The notes: generated from the sequence alone by a model not told the origin. A stretch of DNA of 64,000 nucleotides from Pseudonocardia sp. CNS-139 (GCA_001942415.1 MKJX01000110.1:1-64000); one strand, 5' to 3'; positions 46,844 to 58,902 are shown, counted from the first letter of the stretch. Made by a program: numbers and translations.

Positions 46844-48258
46844 GCCTGCTCCTCCGCGGCGCGGACCGCGGCGAAGACCGCCCCGGCCTTGTGCACCGTC
46901 TCCCGGTACTCCGCGTCCGGGTCGGAGTCGGCGACCACGCCGGCCCCGGCCCGCACGTGCACCGTCCCGTCGCTGACGACCAGCGTGCGCAGCGCGATCG
47001 CGAGGTCCGCCACGCCGCCGTGGCCGACGAACCCGAGCGCCCCGCCGTACACGCCCCGCCCGGCGCCCTCCAGCTCGGCGATCAGCTCCATCGCGCGGAT
47101 CTTCGGGGCGCCGCTCAGCGTGCCCGCGGGGAACGCGCAGCGGATCGCGTCGAGGCAGGTGTGGGGCGCGGCCAGCTCGCCGACCACCGTGGACGACAGG
47201 TGCATGACGTGCGAGAACCGCTCGACGTCCAGCATGCGTTCGACCTCGACCGTGCCCGGCCGGCAGACCCGGCTCAGGTCGTTGCGCGCGAGGTCGACGA
47301 GCATGACGTGCTCGGCGCGCTCCTTCTCGTCGGCGAGCAGCTCCCGTTCCAGCGCCGTGTCGGCGGGGGCGTCGGCGCCGCGCGGCCGGGTGCCGGCCAG
47401 CGGGCGGATGCGCACCTGGCGCCCGTCGGTCCGGACGAGCAGCTCGGGCGAGGCGCCGACGACGTACCGGCCCTCGCCGAGCGACAGGTGGTACATGTAC
47501 GGCGACGGGTTGACCGCCCGCAGGTGCCGGTAGACGGTCAGCGGGTGGGCCCGCAGCGGCTTGCCGAACCGCTGCGACACGACGATCTGGAACGCCTCAC
47601 CTGCGGCGATGTGCTCCTTGGCCTGCCGCACGCGGGCGGTGAACGTCGCGCGGTCGACCTCGGGTTCCCACTCGGCGGGCGGGCCGGCCGGTTCGGGGGC
47701 CGGCTCGGGCGCGGGCGCCGCGATCCGGGCCTGCATCGCGTCGAGCCGGGCCAGCGCGTCGGCGCGGCTCTCCTCGCGCGGGCGGTGCAGCGTGACGAGC
47801 AGCAGCCGGCGCGTCGCGTGGTCGAGCACGGCCAGGTCGTCGACGGCGAGGAACGCGGCGTCGGGCAGGCCCTCGGCCGGGGGCGGCGGCGCGGGCAGCC
47901 GCTCGAAGTGCCGCGCGACGTCGTAGCCGAGGTAGCCGACCGCGCCCCCGGCGAAGGGCGGCAGGCCGGGCACCGGGGCCACCCTCGACGTCACGAGCGG
48001 GTGCAGCGCGGCCAGCGGGTCGCCGGGCGGCAGCGGCAGCACCCGCGGCCGGTGGCTGATGTAGGAGTACCGGCCGACCGAGCCGTCCGGGCTGACGCCC
48101 TCCAGCAGGAAACCGGGCCGGTCGGGGTCGTTCAGCCGGGTGAACAGGGTCACCGGCGTCGTGGTGTCGGCCAGCAGCTCGCGGACGACGGGGACGACGT
48201 CGTACGCCGTCTCGTCGGTGGCAGTGGCCGGTCGGGTGAGCTCGCCCAGGGCGATCAC
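46840..48258 (-). CDS. trpE: Anthranilate synthase component I, altered feedback motif
   Basis: Intact, 472 aa from GTG 48258, with GGAGG eight bases upstream. Converts chorismate to anthranilate. Normal chorismate-site motifs: FQIVVSQRFGKPLRAHPLTV, AVNPSPYMYHL, SPELLVRTDG, PLAGTRPRGADAPAD, KERAEHVMLVDLARNDLSRV and FPAGTLSGAPKIRAMELI. The N-terminal LLES-x10-S tryptophan-binding motif is changed: residues 51-54 read LLEG, with the second Ser (65) kept in RYSYIS. Loss of this Ser is associated with feedback resistance. It heads a seven-gene coupled operon. A 17-bp palindrome lies about 155 bases upstream. No Trp-codon leader peptide is visible. Confidence 0.92.
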
Positions 48259-48411
48259 GTGGTCAACCTCCTCGTGGGCAGCACGGATCGGCGACCCGTC
48301 GGACGTTCGTCGACGAGCCGCTGCTCGGTGCCGGGATCTCCGCGTGGAGGGGCCCTCGTCGGCGCGCTCCTGCGGCGCCTTCCAGTGAAGCCGTGCCGGC
48401 TTCGTTTCGGC

Positions 48412-48428
48412 TGAGTAACGGATACTCA
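48412..48428. promoter_or_regulatory. 17-bp palindrome upstream of trpE
   Basis: TGAGTAACGGATACTCA, identical to the site at 41219 before the P450. It sits 13 bases past the stop of the LuxR gene and about 155 bases before trpE. A small hairpin, GAAGCCG-TGC-CGGCTTC at 48388-48404, lies just inside it. Confidence 0.65.
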
Positions 48429-48441
48429 TCCTCGGCCGGCG

Positions 48442-51128
48442 TCACGCCCGGCCGGTGGACTCCAGGAGCCGGGCCAGCTCGGCGCGGCTGGACACGCCGA
48501 GCTTCGTGTAGACGTTCTGCAGGTGGTTCGTCACCGTGCGGGTGGACAGGCCCAGCCGCCCGGCGATCTCGCGGCTGGCGTGCCCGCCGCCGCGAGCACC
48601 GCGACCTCGCGCTCGCGCCGGCCCAGCCGCCCGGGGATCTCCGGGCCGAGCGCCGCGGGCGACCGGCCGCTCTCGCAGCGCTGCAGCATCGCGGCCGCCC
48701 GGGCGGTGGCGGCCGCCGCCGGCCGGGAGCGCCCGGCGGCGCGCAGCAGCCGGGCCGCGTCCCGGAACGCCTCGGCGGCCAGCAGGTGCGCGCCGAAGCC
48801 GGCGAACGCCTCCCCGGCCGCGGACAGCTGCGCGGCGTCGCCCGCGGCCAAGCCACCGGCGTACGCGGCGCGGGCGTGCAGCAGCGGGCTGTCGGAGCCT
48901 GCGGCCAGCTCGGCCAGCCGGTCGGCCACCAGCTCGGGGAAGCCGAGCCGGGCCACCTGGTGGCGCGTCACGGCCTCCGCGGTCACCCGCCCGGCCGCGG
49001 CGTCGGCGGTCGCGGCGTCCTGCAGCACCTTCGCCGCGTCCGCGGTCGCGCCCTCCGCGGCCAGCACGGACGCCTCCGCGAGCACCACGAGGTCGGTGGC
49101 CCGGTCCGGCCACCGGTCGGTCAGCTCGTCGAGCCGGCGGCGGGCGTCGGCGACCTCGCCCAGCCGGGCCTGCACCACGACGCGCCCGCGAGCCCGTCGC
49201 GCAGCAGCTCGGGCCGGGCGCTCGCCCGGGCGACGCCGGCCAGCTCGCGGAAGTGCCGCAGCGCGGTGCGGTCCCGGCCGCCGAGCAGGTGCAGCCGGCC
49301 CAGCAGCAGCGCGCCCCGGGCGTGCACGCCGGGCACGTCGGCCAGCACGACGTCGGCCATCCCGCCCTCCGCCTCGGCCTGTGCGTCGGCGAGCCGGCCC
49401 GCCGCCATCATCACCGTGGCGACGGAGAACCGCAGGTAGGAGCGGTGCGAGAGGATCGACGTGCCTTCGGCGCCGATCCGGCCGATCCCGTCGAGCCCGC
49501 CCGCGGCCAGCTCGGTGAGCGCCTGCACCGGACGCCCCGTGGCGCCCAGGACGTCCAGCCGCGCCGTCCCGGCCACGGGGGAGGTGCGGGCGAGCGCCAC
49601 GGGCACGTCGGCGAGCAGCGCCACGGCCCGCCCGGTCCGGCCGCGGTCGTTGAGCAGCGCGGCGGCGGCCGCCGTCAGCTCGGCGTGGTCGAGGCCCGGG
49701 GTGGCGGCGATCGCCCGTTCGATCACGGCGAGCGCCTCCTCCGGCCGGCGCACGGTGTAGCCGAGGGTCAGCGCGTGCTCCACCGCGATCCGGCACAGCA
49801 GCTGCGCCTGCGCCGGCAGCACCACCGCGGCCGCGGCGGCCTCGTGCGCGGCGCAGCCCTCCTCCGGCCGGTGCAGCTCGGAGCGCGCGTGCCCGAGCAG
49901 GAACAGCGCCATCGCGGCGTGGTCGGCACCGCCGGGCGCGGCCAGCGCGGCCGCCGCGAGCCGTTCGGTGGTGGGGTAGTCGTGCACGGCGCACGCGAGC
50001 CGGGCCGCCCGCAGCAGCAGCTCGGGGTCGCCCGCCGTGCCGAGCGCCAGCTCCCAGCCGGCGAGCCGCAGCGCGTCCTCCTGGCGGCGGGCGCCGAGCC
50101 CGCGCACGCGGGCGATGTGGGTGCGCAGGATGCGTTCGGTGCGCAGGCTGGGCGTGCGGTGGCGCACCGCCTGCACGTAGAGCGGGTGCGCGAGGCTCGC
50201 CGTCCGCCGCCGGCCCCGGACGTCCACCCGCAGCACGCCGAGCCGCTCCAGCTCCGCGACGGTCTCGGGTGCGGCCAGCGCGTCCAGGGCGGCGGCCTCC
50301 AGCGGTTGGCAGACGGCCACGTGCTCCAGCAGCTCCCGGCTCGCGACGGCAGCGCGGCGAGCCGGGCCTCGATGAGCTGGTCCAGCCGCGGCGTGGTGCC
50401 GGGCTCGTCCACCAGCTGCCACACGCCGTCGCCCGGCACGAGCGTGCCGGCCGCGAGCGAGCCGAGCACCAGCTCGCGCAGGAACAGCACGTTGCCCTGG
50501 CCGGCCCGGGTCAGCGCGGCGAGCGTCGTCGAGGTGACCGGGCCGCCCAGTGCCCGGCCCAGCAGCTCGTCGACGCCGGCCGCGTCCAGCGCGCCGAGGT
50601 CGGTCCGGTCCATCCCGTCCGGCACCTCGCCGTTGACGAGCGTGCCGCTGCGCAGGGTGGCGAGCAGGAACACCCCGCCCTCCGTGGCCAGCCGGGTCAG
50701 CAGGTCCAGCGACACCGGGTCGAGCAGGTCGAGGTCGTCGACGAACACGACCTGGCGGCGCCCGCCGGACTGCGTGCGCCAGCTCGTGCGGGTGCGGTCG
50801 AGCAGCCGGGCCGCGTCGGTCGCGGCGCCCTCCTCGATCGACCCGGACGGCACGGGCAGCGCGTCGAGCAGCGGCACGAGGTGCGCGATGGCGCCGAGCG
50901 GGATGCCGGCGCGGTCCGGCTCGTGACGGCGCGGGCGACCGGCACCCCGGCCGCCGAGGCGAGCGCGAGGCACTCCTCCGCCAACCGGGTCTTCCCGACG
51001 CCCGCTGCTCCCACCAGCAGCAACCCGGTGCGGCGCGAGTCGGCGAGGTCCGTCCGGAAGCGGTCCAGCTCGCCGTCGCGCCCGACGAACGGCCACGGCT
51101 CCGTGGGGGCGGCGACGTTTCCCGGCAT
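48442..51128 (-). CDS. LAL-type LuxR regulator with ATPase domain (copy 1)
   Basis: About 895 aa from ATG 51128. N-terminal AAA-type NTPase: PFVGRDGELDRFRTDLADSR, Walker A VGAAGVGKTRLAEECL and Walker B VVFVDDLDLLD. A long TPR-like alpha-helical centre follows. The C-terminal LuxR HTH reads LGRREREVAVLAAAGG, then HASREIAGRLGLSTRTVTN, then HLQNVYTKLGVSSRAEL. At least four base losses (near 50935, 50350, 49195 and 48590) break the frame. The LAL class usually activates antibiotic or sugar-pathway operons on binding a small ligand and ATP. It ends 14 bases before the trpE-side palindrome, on the same strand as the operon, and is a natural candidate for its activator. Confidence 0.8.
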
Positions 51129-51184
51129 CTCCGCAGTACTCGCCCGGACCGGCTCCGGTGCAACGGTGCTCCCTGTCACACGCG

Positions 51185-53859
51185 TCACGCGCGGTCGAGG
51201 GCCGCGGCGAGCTCGGCCCGCGTCGAGACGCCGAGCTTGCGGTAGACCTTCTGCAGGTGGTTGTTCACCGTCCGCACCGACAGCACCAGCGCCGCCGCGA
51301 TGTCCCGGCTGGGCACGCCGTCCGCGGCCATGCGGGCGATCTCCCGTTCCCGCGCCGAGAGCGCCACGGCGCCGCCGGCCAGCCCGGCCGTCGCCGGCGA
51401 CCGGGCGCCCTCGCAGGCCGCCAGCCACTCCTGGGCGCGGGCGGTCATCCGCGCCGCCCGGCGGGGCTCGCCGCGTTCCGCGTAGCCGGCCGCCGCGGCC
51501 ACGGCCGCCTCCGCCGCGGAGAGCAGCAGGCCCATGCCCTCGAACGCGTCCGCGACGGCGGCGAGCGCGTCGGCGTCGCGGTCGGCGGCCGCGGCGGCGT
51601 GCCGGGCGCGCAGGTGCACGACCGGGCTGTCGGCGCCGCGGGCCAGGTCCGCGAGCAGGCCCGCCACCTGCGGCGCCGCCCCGAGCCGGACGACGTCGTG
51701 CAGCGCCGTCGTGGCCGCGGCAACGTCGCCGTGCGCCGCGTCGACCTCGGCGGCCGCGCGCAGGACCGCGACCGCCCCGTCCGGGTCGCCCGCCCCGATC
51801 CGGACCCACGCCGCGGCGCGCGCGAAGAGCCCGCGGTCCGGCACGGCGCCCTCCCCGAGGGCCTGGTCGAAGCTGCGCGCCGCGGCCTCCGCGTCGCCGA
51901 GCAGGACGTGCGCCATCGCCGCGTTCGCGATCGCCTGCTGGACCTGCAGGAGCAGGTTGTTGGACCGGGCCCGGGCGGCCGTCACGCCGAGGTGGCGCAG
52001 CGCGGACGCGGACGGCCGGCGGCGAGGTGGTAGCGCCCGAGGTGGTAGTTGCCGATGATCTCGGCGGGCGCGTTCGCCTCGGCGGCGTCGAGGCCGCGCC
52101 GCGCGTCCTCGATCGCGGCCGGGAGCTGCCCGGCCTCGTACCGCACGCTCGACAGCGCGAGCCACCGCAGCGCCACGTGCGGCCACGGCATGCCCTCGGG
52201 GTCCGGGGCGAGGTCCGCGGTGCCGCCCAGCGCGACGTCCGCGGCGGCGTACGGGAGCGCCTCCACCGCGCGGCCCGCCGCCGCCAGCGCGGTGGCCCGG
52301 GCCTGCGCGCCCAGCGGCCCCGGGATCCGGGCCAGCCCGCCGGGGGCGCCCTCGATCGTGGCGAGCGCGGCGCCGGGGTCGCCGCCGATGGTGAGGATGA
52401 GCGCGGCGGTGCCGGCCAGCTCGTCCTGGTGCTCGCGGGGCAGCACGGCCCGGGCGTCCGCGATCGCCTGCAGCGCCGACGGCGGGTCGCCCAGCGAGAA
52501 CGCGAGGAAGACCGCGCGCATCATCGCCGTGCGGCGCAGCTGCGGGCCGGGGCGCGCGGCGAACACGCGGGACGCCGCGGCCAGGTGCTCCTCCGCCTCG
52601 GCGGGCCGGTCGAGGTGGCCCAGCGCCTCGCCCAGGACGCGCCGCGCCTCGGCGGCCAGCTCGCCCGTGGGACCAGCGGCGAGGGCGGCGCCCGCGAGCC
52701 GTTCGACCTCGGCGAAGTCCAGCTCGGACAGGCTCAGCCGGGCCGCCCGCACCAGCAGCTCCGGGTCGGCCGTGCCGGACGCGGCGAGCTGCCACGTCGC
52801 GAGCCGCAGCACGTCGCCGCGGCGGCGCGCGCCCAGCCGGCGCAGCCGCGCGATCTGGGTCCGCAGGATCGCCTGCGCCCGCGCGGGCGGGATGCCGTCG
52901 CGCAGCACCTGCGCGTGCAGCGGGTGCGCGAGCGCGGCCCAGCGGCGCTGCCCGTCGCGCTCGACGGTGACGAGGTCGGCGGCCTCCAGCTCCTCCAGCG
53001 CGGTGTGCGGGACCAGCTCCAGCAGCGCCGCGACCTCCAGCGGCGCGCACAGCGCGAGGTGCTCCATCGCCACGCGCTGCTCCGGCCCGGCGGCGGCCAG
53101 CCGGGCGGCCACCAGCTCGTGCAGCCGCGGGCCCGTGACCAGCGGCGACGCCAGGTGCCACACCCCGTCCGACCGCGTCAGCCCGCCCTCGCGCACGGCG
53201 GTGCGCACCAGCTCCCGCAGGTGCTGCACGTTGCCCCGGGAGAGCGTCGCGAAGGTCGCGCCGGTGTCCACCGTGACGGGCCCGCCGAGCACGTCCTCCA
53301 GCAGCCGGCGGACGGTCGGCGGGTCCAGCTCGCCGATGTCGACGCGGACCGCCCGGCCCGCCGTCCACAGCCGTTCGGCCAGGTCGGGCAGCGGCCGGTC
53401 GGCGCGCAGCGCGGCCACCAGGAACACCGCCCCGACCTCGACGAGCTGCGCCACGAGGTTGGCCGAGACCGAGTCGAGCAGCTCGAAGTCGTCCACGAAC
53501 CCGACGAGCCGCCGCCCGCCGGTGCGCTCCGCCAGCACGGCGCGGGCCTGCGTGAACAGCTCGACCGCGGTGACGTCGAGCGGGTCGGCTGGCTCGGGCG
53601 CGAAGTGCCGGGCGAACGCGCCGAGCGGCACCAGCCGGGCCGTGTCCGACGCGGCGACCGTGTCGACGGGCAGGCCGCGCGCCGCCGCCCGGACGAGGCA
53701 CTCCTCGCCCAGCCGGGTGCGGCCCACCCCCGGCGTGCCGACGACGAGGAACCCGCCGTACGCCGGGTCGTCCACCACGGCCTCGAACGCCGTGAGCTCG
53801 CTGTCCCGCCCGACGAGCGGCCAGCCGCCCGCGACCGCTCGGCTGCCCTGCCTGACCAC
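51185..53859 (-). CDS. LAL-type LuxR regulator with altered Walker A (copy 2)
   Basis: About 891 aa from GTG 53859. Same architecture as the adjacent copy: PLVGRDSELTAFEAVVDDPA, Walker A VGTPGVGRTRLGEECL, Walker B VGFVDDFELLD, helical repeats (LLVRAARLSLSELDFAEVER and others), and a C-terminal HTH (LSAREREIARMAADGVPSRD, then IAAALVLSVRTVNNHLQKVY, then RKLGVSTRAEL). The invariant Walker A Lys is Arg (GVGRT), which in P-loop ATPases normally weakens or abolishes hydrolysis. One base is lost near 52018. It is 56 bases upstream of copy 1 in the same direction; the two probably arose by duplication and may act together. Confidence 0.82.
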
Positions 53860-53954
53860 GAACGGAGGCTAGGAAGCGGATGATAACGATCCGACGACTC
53901 CACGTATCAGACGGGTGAGAACTGTGGGTGCGGATCAACTCGGCGGAACGGCGG

Positions 53955-55284
53955 CTACTCCGACCGGCGGTCGACGAGCCGTTGCAGCTTGCCCACGGAG
54001 CGTTCCAGGGTGTCCGGGTCGACCACCTCGCACGCGACGGTGACGCCGACGGTGTCCTTGACCGTGCCCACCAGCTCGGCCGCGGCCGGGCCGCGCCGGC
54101 CGGCGGGGGTGTCCGGGCGGGCCTCCACGCGCACGGCCAGCGCGTCCAGCCGGCCGTGGCGGGTGAGCACGAGCTGGAAGTGCGGCGAGAGCCCCGGCGT
54201 GCGCAGCACGACCTCCTCGATCTGGGTCGGGAAGACGTTCACGCCGCGCAGGATGATCATGTCGTCGCTGCGGCCGGTGACCTTCTGCATGCGCCGCATC
54301 GCGGGCCGCGCGGTGCCCGGCAGCAGCCGGGTGAGGTCGCGGGTGCGGTAGCGGATGATCGGCAGTGCCTCCTTGGTGAGCGAGGTGAACAGCAGCTCGC
54401 CCTCCTCGCCGGCGCGCAGCGGCGTCGGAGTGGGAGCGGGGTCGAGCGGGTCCACGACCTCGGGGAGGAAGTGGTCCTCCCAGACGTGCAGCCCGTCCTT
54501 GGTCTCGACGCACTCCTGCGCGACGCCGGGGCCGATCACCTCGGAGAGCCCGTAGATGTCCACGGCGTGCATGCCGGTGCGGTCCTCGATCTCGGCGCGC
54601 ATCTCCTCGGTCCAGGGTTCGGCGCCGAAGATCCCGACCCGCAGCGAGGTCGCGCGCGGGTCGAGGCCCTGGCGTTCGAGCTCGTCGATGATCGTGAGCA
54701 TGTAGCTGGGGGTGAGCATGATGACGTCGGGGCGGAAGTCCTGGATGAGCTGTACCTGCCGCGGTGTCATGCCGCCGGAGACGGGGATGGCGGTCGCGCC
54801 CAGCTTCTCGATGCCGTAGTGCGCGCCGAGGCCGCCGGTGAACAGGCCGTACCCGTAGGCGTTGTGCACCTTGTCGCCGGGGCGCCCGCCCGCGGCGCGG
54901 ATCGAGCGGGCCATCACGGTGGCCCAGGTGTCGATGTCGCGTGCGGTGTAGCGACCACCGTGGGGCGGCCGGTGGTGCCGCTGGAGGCGTGCACGCGCCG
55001 CACCTGCTCGCGGGCACGGCGAACATGCCGAACGGGTAGCTGTCGCGCAGGTCGGCCTTGGTCGTCATGGGGAACTTCGCGAGGTCGCCCAGCTCCCGGC
55101 AGTCGTCGGGGTGGACGCCCGCCGCGTCGAAGCTGCGCCGGTAGAACGGCACGTTGGCGTAGGCGTGGCGCAGGGTCGCGCGCAGCCGGTCGAGCTGCAG
55201 GGCCCGCAGCTCGTCCGCGGACATGCGCTCGGCGGGGTCGAGCGTCGCCGGGTCGGGGGCGTCGCCGAGCCGCTGCGCGGTCAC
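53955..55284 (-). CDS. paaK: Phenylacetate-CoA ligase
   Basis: About 443 aa, an AMP-forming ligase that activates phenylacetate. The GTG at 55284 overlaps the paaZ stop. It reads [40 protein letters not shown], the SSGTTG-type loop (obscured by base losses near 54950 and 55015), [48 protein letters not shown] and the C-terminal [15 protein letters not shown], with [20 protein letters not shown]. These are PaaK-specific. It is the last gene of the paaZK unit, 95 bases from the LuxR start. Confidence 0.9.
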
Positions 55285-57311
55285 CGCTTGGCCACCAGCG
55301 TCAGCACGTCGTAGCGGGCGACCGACTCGCCGTCCTGGCGCGTGATGTCGGCGTCCCAGCGCACCTCGCCGTAGTCGGCGGTGTCGCGCGGTGTCACCTG
55401 CTTGCAGGTGAGCGTCACGGTCAGCGCGTCGCCGAACTTGACGGGCGCGAGGAACCGCAGGTGGTCGACGCCGAAGTTGGCCAGCACCGGGCCCGGGTCG
55501 GGGTCGACGAACAGGCCCGCGGCCAGCGAGACCACCAGGTAGCCGTGCGCGACGCGCTCGCCGAAGAGCGGGTTGGCGGCGGCCGCGGCGGCGTCCATGT
55601 GGGCGTAGAACGTGTCGCCGGTGAGCTCGGCGAAGTGCTCCACGTCCTCCTGGGTGACGGTGCGCGGCCCGGCCACGACCGTGTCGCCGATCCGCAGGTC
55701 CTCCAGGTGCTTGCGGAACGGGTGGACGTCGCCGACGTGGCGCTGCGCGCCGGCGACCCAGCGTCCGGTGACCGCGGCGAGCGTGTCCGGGTCGGCTTGC
55801 ACGGCGGTGCGCTGCATGTGGTGCAGCACCCCGCGCACGCCGCCCATCTCCTCGCCGCCGCCCGCGCGGCCGGGGCCGCCGTGCACGAGCGGGGGCAGCG
55901 GCGAGCCGTGGCCGGTGGACTCCTTGGCGTCGCGGGAGTTGAGCACGAGCAGCCGCCCGTGCCACGGCGCGACGCCCAGCACGACGTCCCGGGCGAACGC
56001 GGGGTCGGCGGTGACGACCGACCCGGCCAGGCTCCCGCGGCCGCGGGCGGCGAGGTCGACGAGCTGCGCCGTGCCCTCGTACGGGAGCACCGTCGCGACC
56101 GGCCCGAACGCCTCCACCTCGTGCGGCTCGGCCCGCTCCGGGTCGCCGACCAGCAGGATCGGGGAGAGGAACGCGCCGCGGTCCGGGTCGGCGCCGCGGA
56201 CGGCGACGCGCTCCGGGTCGCCGAACACGACCCGCCCGGCGTCGGCGAGCGCCTTGACGCTGCGGCGCACCTCTTCGCGCTGGTCGAGGCTCGCCAGCGC
56301 GCCCATGCGCACGTCCGGGTCGGCGGGGCTGCCGACGGTGACCTCGGCGAGCCGCGCGGCGGCGGCCTCGACCACCGCGTCCACCTGCGCGGCCGGGACG
56401 AACGCGCGGCGGATCGCGGTGCACTTCTGGCCGGCCTTCACCGTCATCTCGGTGACCAGGCCGCCGACGAACAGGTCGAACTCCGGCGTGCCGGGGACGG
56501 CGTCGGGGCCGAGCGCCGAGAGGTTCAGCGAGTCGGCCTCCGCGGTGAACCGCACCGCGTTGCGCACGACCGCCGGGTGCGCGCGCAGGGTCTGCGCGGT
56601 GGCCGCGGAGCCGGTGAAGGACACCAGGTCCTGGCCGGTGAGGTGGTCGAACGTGTCACCGAGGCTCCCGGCGACGAACTGCAGCGCTCCCTCGGGCAGC
56701 AGCCCCGACCCGACCACGATCTCCACCAGCTCCGCGGTGAGGAATGCGGTCGGGCTCGCCGGCTTGACCAGCGTCGGGACGCCCGCGAGGAACGCCGGCG
56801 CGAGCTTCTCCAGCGGGCCCCACACGGGGAAGTTGAACGCGTTGACCTGCACCGCCACCCCGTGCAGCGGCACGCACACGTGCTGGCCGAGGAACGTGCC
56901 GCCGCGTCCGAGCGGCTCGACGGCGCCCTCGACGTAGACGGTGTCGTCGGGCAGCTCGCGACGGCCCTTGCTCGCGTAGGACAGCAGCACGCCGATACCG
57001 CCGTCCACGTCGAACCGCGAGTCGGCGAGTGTGGCACCGGTGCGCGCCGACACGGCGTAGAGCCGGTCGCGGTGCTCGCGCAGGTGCTGGCCCAGCGCCT
57101 TCAGCAGCGCGGCCCGCTGGTGGAACGTCAGCTCCCGCAGCGCCGGCCCGCCGACCCGGCGGCCGAAGTCGAGTGCGGCGGCGAAGTCGACGCCGGCCGA
57201 GGAGATCCGCGCGACCTCCGCGCCGGTGACGGCGTCGAAGAGGGGCCGTCCGTCGTCCGCAGGCGGCTGCCAGCGCCCCTCGACGTAGCTGCGCAGCAGC
57301 GGACTGGTCAA
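55281..57311 (-). CDS. paaZ: Oxepin-CoA hydrolase / 3-oxo-5,6-dehydrosuberyl-CoA semialdehyde dehydrogenase
   Basis: Intact, 676 aa, bifunctional PaaZ. The N-terminal ALDH domain has [50 protein letters not shown], the Glu of FTAEADSLN and the nucleophile [12 protein letters not shown]. The C-terminal MaoC-like hydratase domain (from about residue 530) has [20 protein letters not shown] with the catalytic Asp and His, and [15 protein letters not shown]. It opens the oxepin ring and oxidises the aldehyde. The start TTG 57311 is supported by GAGGAG upstream. It is divergent from paaG with a palindrome between. Confidence 0.93.
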   Translation of the reverse strand: MTSPLLRSYVEGRWQPPADDGRPLFDAVTGAEVARISSAGVDFAAALDFGRRVGGPALRELTFHQRAALLKALGQHLREHRDRLYAVSARTGATLADSRFDVDGGIGVLLSYASKGRRELPDDTVYVEGAVEPLGRGGTFLGQHVCVPLHGVAVQVNAFNFPVWGPLEKLAPAFLAGVPTLVKPASPTAFLTAELVEIVVGSGLLPEGALQFVAGSLGDTFDHLTGQDLVSFTGSAATAQTLRAHPAVVRNAVRFTAEADSLNLSALGPDAVPGTPEFDLFVGGLVTEMTVKAGQKCTAIRRAFVPAAQVDAVVEAAAARLAEVTVGSPADPDVRMGALASLDQREEVRRSVKALADAGRVVFGDPERVAVRGADPDRGAFLSPILLVGDPERAEPHEVEAFGPVATVLPYEGTAQLVDLAARGRGSLAGSVVTADPAFARDVVLGVAPWHGRLLVLNSRDAKESTGHGSPLPPLVHGGPGRAGGGEEMGGVRGVLHHMQRTAVQADPDTLAAVTGRWVAGAQRHVGDVHPFRKHLEDLRIGDTVVAGPRTVTQEDVEHFAELTGDTFYAHMDAAAAAANPLFGERVAHGYLVVSLAAGLFVDPDPGPVLANFGVDHLRFLAPVKFGDALTVTLTCKQVTPRDTADYGEVRWDADITRQDGESVARYDVLTLVAKR

Positions 57312-57342
57312 CGCGCTCTCCTCGCGTCGGCGGCGGAGCGGT

Positions 57343-57356
57343 CGAACGATCGTTCG
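57343..57356. promoter_or_regulatory. Palindromic operator between paaZ and paaG
   Basis: CGAACGATCGTTCG, a perfect 14-base palindrome in the 63-base gap between the divergent starts. It resembles sites of TetR-type phenylacetate repressors (PaaR); the TetR gene at 58222 is the obvious candidate. A related site precedes paaA. Confidence 0.7.
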
Positions 57357-57374
57357 GTTGTCGTGCACGTTAGC

Positions 57375-58225
57375 ATGACCGGCGTGGAGACCAACAGTGG
57401 CGACGTCGCCAGTGCTGTCCCGCCCGCCGTTTCGCCCGCCGTCCTCGTGACGCGCGACGAGCAGGATCCGGCGGTCGCCCTGGTGGTGCTCAATCGGCCG
57501 GAGAAGCGCAACGCGCTCACCGTGGAGCTGAAGGAGGCGCTGGTCACGGCGCTGGCGGGGGTGGCGGCCGACCCCGGGGTGCGGGCCGTCGTGCTCGCCG
57601 GGTCGGGCCGCTCGTTCTGCGTGGGGCAGGACCTCGCGGAGCACGCCGAGGCGCTGCGCACCGACCCCGCCGCCGCGCTCACCACCGTCGAGCGGCACTA
57701 CAACCCGATCGTTCGGACGCTCGCCACGATGCCCAAGCCGGTGGTGGCCGCGATCAACGGCACCGCCGTCGGGGCCGGGCTCGGGTTCGCGCTCGCGTGC
57801 GACCTGCGGGTGGCCGCGTCCGGGGCGACGTTCGGCACGGCGTTCGCCGCCATCGGGCTCACGGCCGACTCGGGCCTGTCCGCCACCCTCGTGCACGCGC
57901 TAGGGCACGCCAGGGCCACCGAGCTGATGCTGCTCGGCGACATGTTCGACGCCGCGGCCGCGCAGCGTCCGGGCTGGTCACGGAGGTCGTCCCGGCCGAG
58001 GACGTGCTCGCGACCGCGCTCGGGCTCGCCCGCCGGCTGGCCGCGGGCCCCACGCTGGCCTACGCCGAGATCAAGAAGGCGCTCGCGTTCGGCGCCGTGT
58101 CGGGGCTGGACGCCGTGCTCGCCGCCGAGGCCGCCGCGCAGATCCGGCTCGGCGGCACGGCCGACCACCGGCACGCCGTCGAGGCGTTCCTCGCCAAGCG
58201 GCGTCCCGTCTTCGAGGGCCTGTGA
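57375..58225 (+). CDS. paaG: Enoyl-CoA hydratase/isomerase, PaaG-like
   Basis: About 283 aa, crotonase family. In the phenylacetate pathway the PaaG isomerase turns ring-1,2-epoxyphenylacetyl-CoA into oxepin-CoA. It reads [60 protein letters not shown] and [20 protein letters not shown]; the SFCVGQDL and ADSG blocks fit PaaG. One base is lost near 57972, before [14 protein letters not shown]. Start ATG 57375. Its stop overlaps the TetR GTG (GTGA). PaaF is a weaker alternative. Confidence 0.82.
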
Positions 58226-58866
58226 GCGCGGCCCCCGCGCAGCCGCCCGGGCCGCCGGGCCGCACGCGGCGGGCCCGCGGCGGCGCGGGTGCCCGCCGCC
58301 CGGTCTACGACGCGCAGTCGCTGCTGGCCGTCGCGGTCGCCGAGTTCAACGCCCGCGGCTACGACGCCACCAGCATGGAGGACCTCTCCCGCGCCGCCGG
58401 CATCACCAAGTCGTCCTTCTACCACCACGTCAGCGGCAAGGAGGAGCTGCTGCGGGCCGCGCTGGAACGCGCGCTCGACGGCCTGTTCGGCATCCTCGCC
58501 GAGCCCGCCGCGCAGAACGGTCCCGCGCTGGCCCGGCTGCGCCACATCATCGGCCGGCAGGTCGAGGTGCTCACCGCCGAGCTGCCGTACGTCACGCTGC
58601 TGCTGCGGGTGCGCGGCAACACCGAGACCGAGCGCTGGGCGCTGGCCCGCCGCCGCGCGTTCGACGCCACGATCGCCTCGCTCGTCGCGGAGGCGGTCGA
58701 GGACGGCGAGGTCAGGGCGGGTGTCGAGCCGTGGCTCGCGGCCCGCCTGCTCTCCGGCACGGTGAACTCGCTCGTCGAGTGGTACCGGCCCGGCCGGCCC
58801 GGCTCGGAGCTGCTGCCCGCGCGGGTCGTCGAGATGGTGTCCGCCGGGATCGTCCCGCCCGCCTGA
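58222..58866 (+). CDS. TetR-family regulator of phenylacetate genes, PaaR-like
   Basis: Intact, 214 aa from GTG 58222. Basic N-terminal tail, then the [23 protein letters not shown], then [20 protein letters not shown], then [14 protein letters not shown]. The C-terminal domain has [20 protein letters not shown] and [16 protein letters not shown]. It is embedded between paaG and paaA. TetR regulators in this place (PaaR) repress paa genes and are released by phenylacetyl-CoA. The CGAACG palindromes at 57343 and 58903 are its likely sites. Confidence 0.85.
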   Translation: MSAAPAQPPGPPGRTRRARGGAGARRPVYDAQSLLAVAVAEFNARGYDATSMEDLSRAAGITKSSFYHHVSGKEELLRAALERALDGLFGILAEPAAQNGPALARLRHIIGRQVEVLTAELPYVTLLLRVRGNTETERWALARRRAFDATIASLVAEAVEDGEVRAGVEPWLAARLLSGTVNSLVEWYRPGRPGSELLPARVVEMVSAGIVPPA

Positions 58867-58902
58867 GCCTTGCACGGCCGCGTCCACTGCGGCATCATCA
58901 GA

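Noticed and set aside
48259-48441. A trp attenuator with leader peptide before trpE
   Set aside because: No short frame with tandem Trp codons and no terminator/antiterminator pair is visible; only one TGG codon occurs in the frame leading in.
50269-53883. A 1204-codon plus-strand frame opposite the LuxR genes
   Set aside because: Low-complexity Arg/Pro/Ala-rich antisense of well-supported LuxR regulators; no domain recognised.
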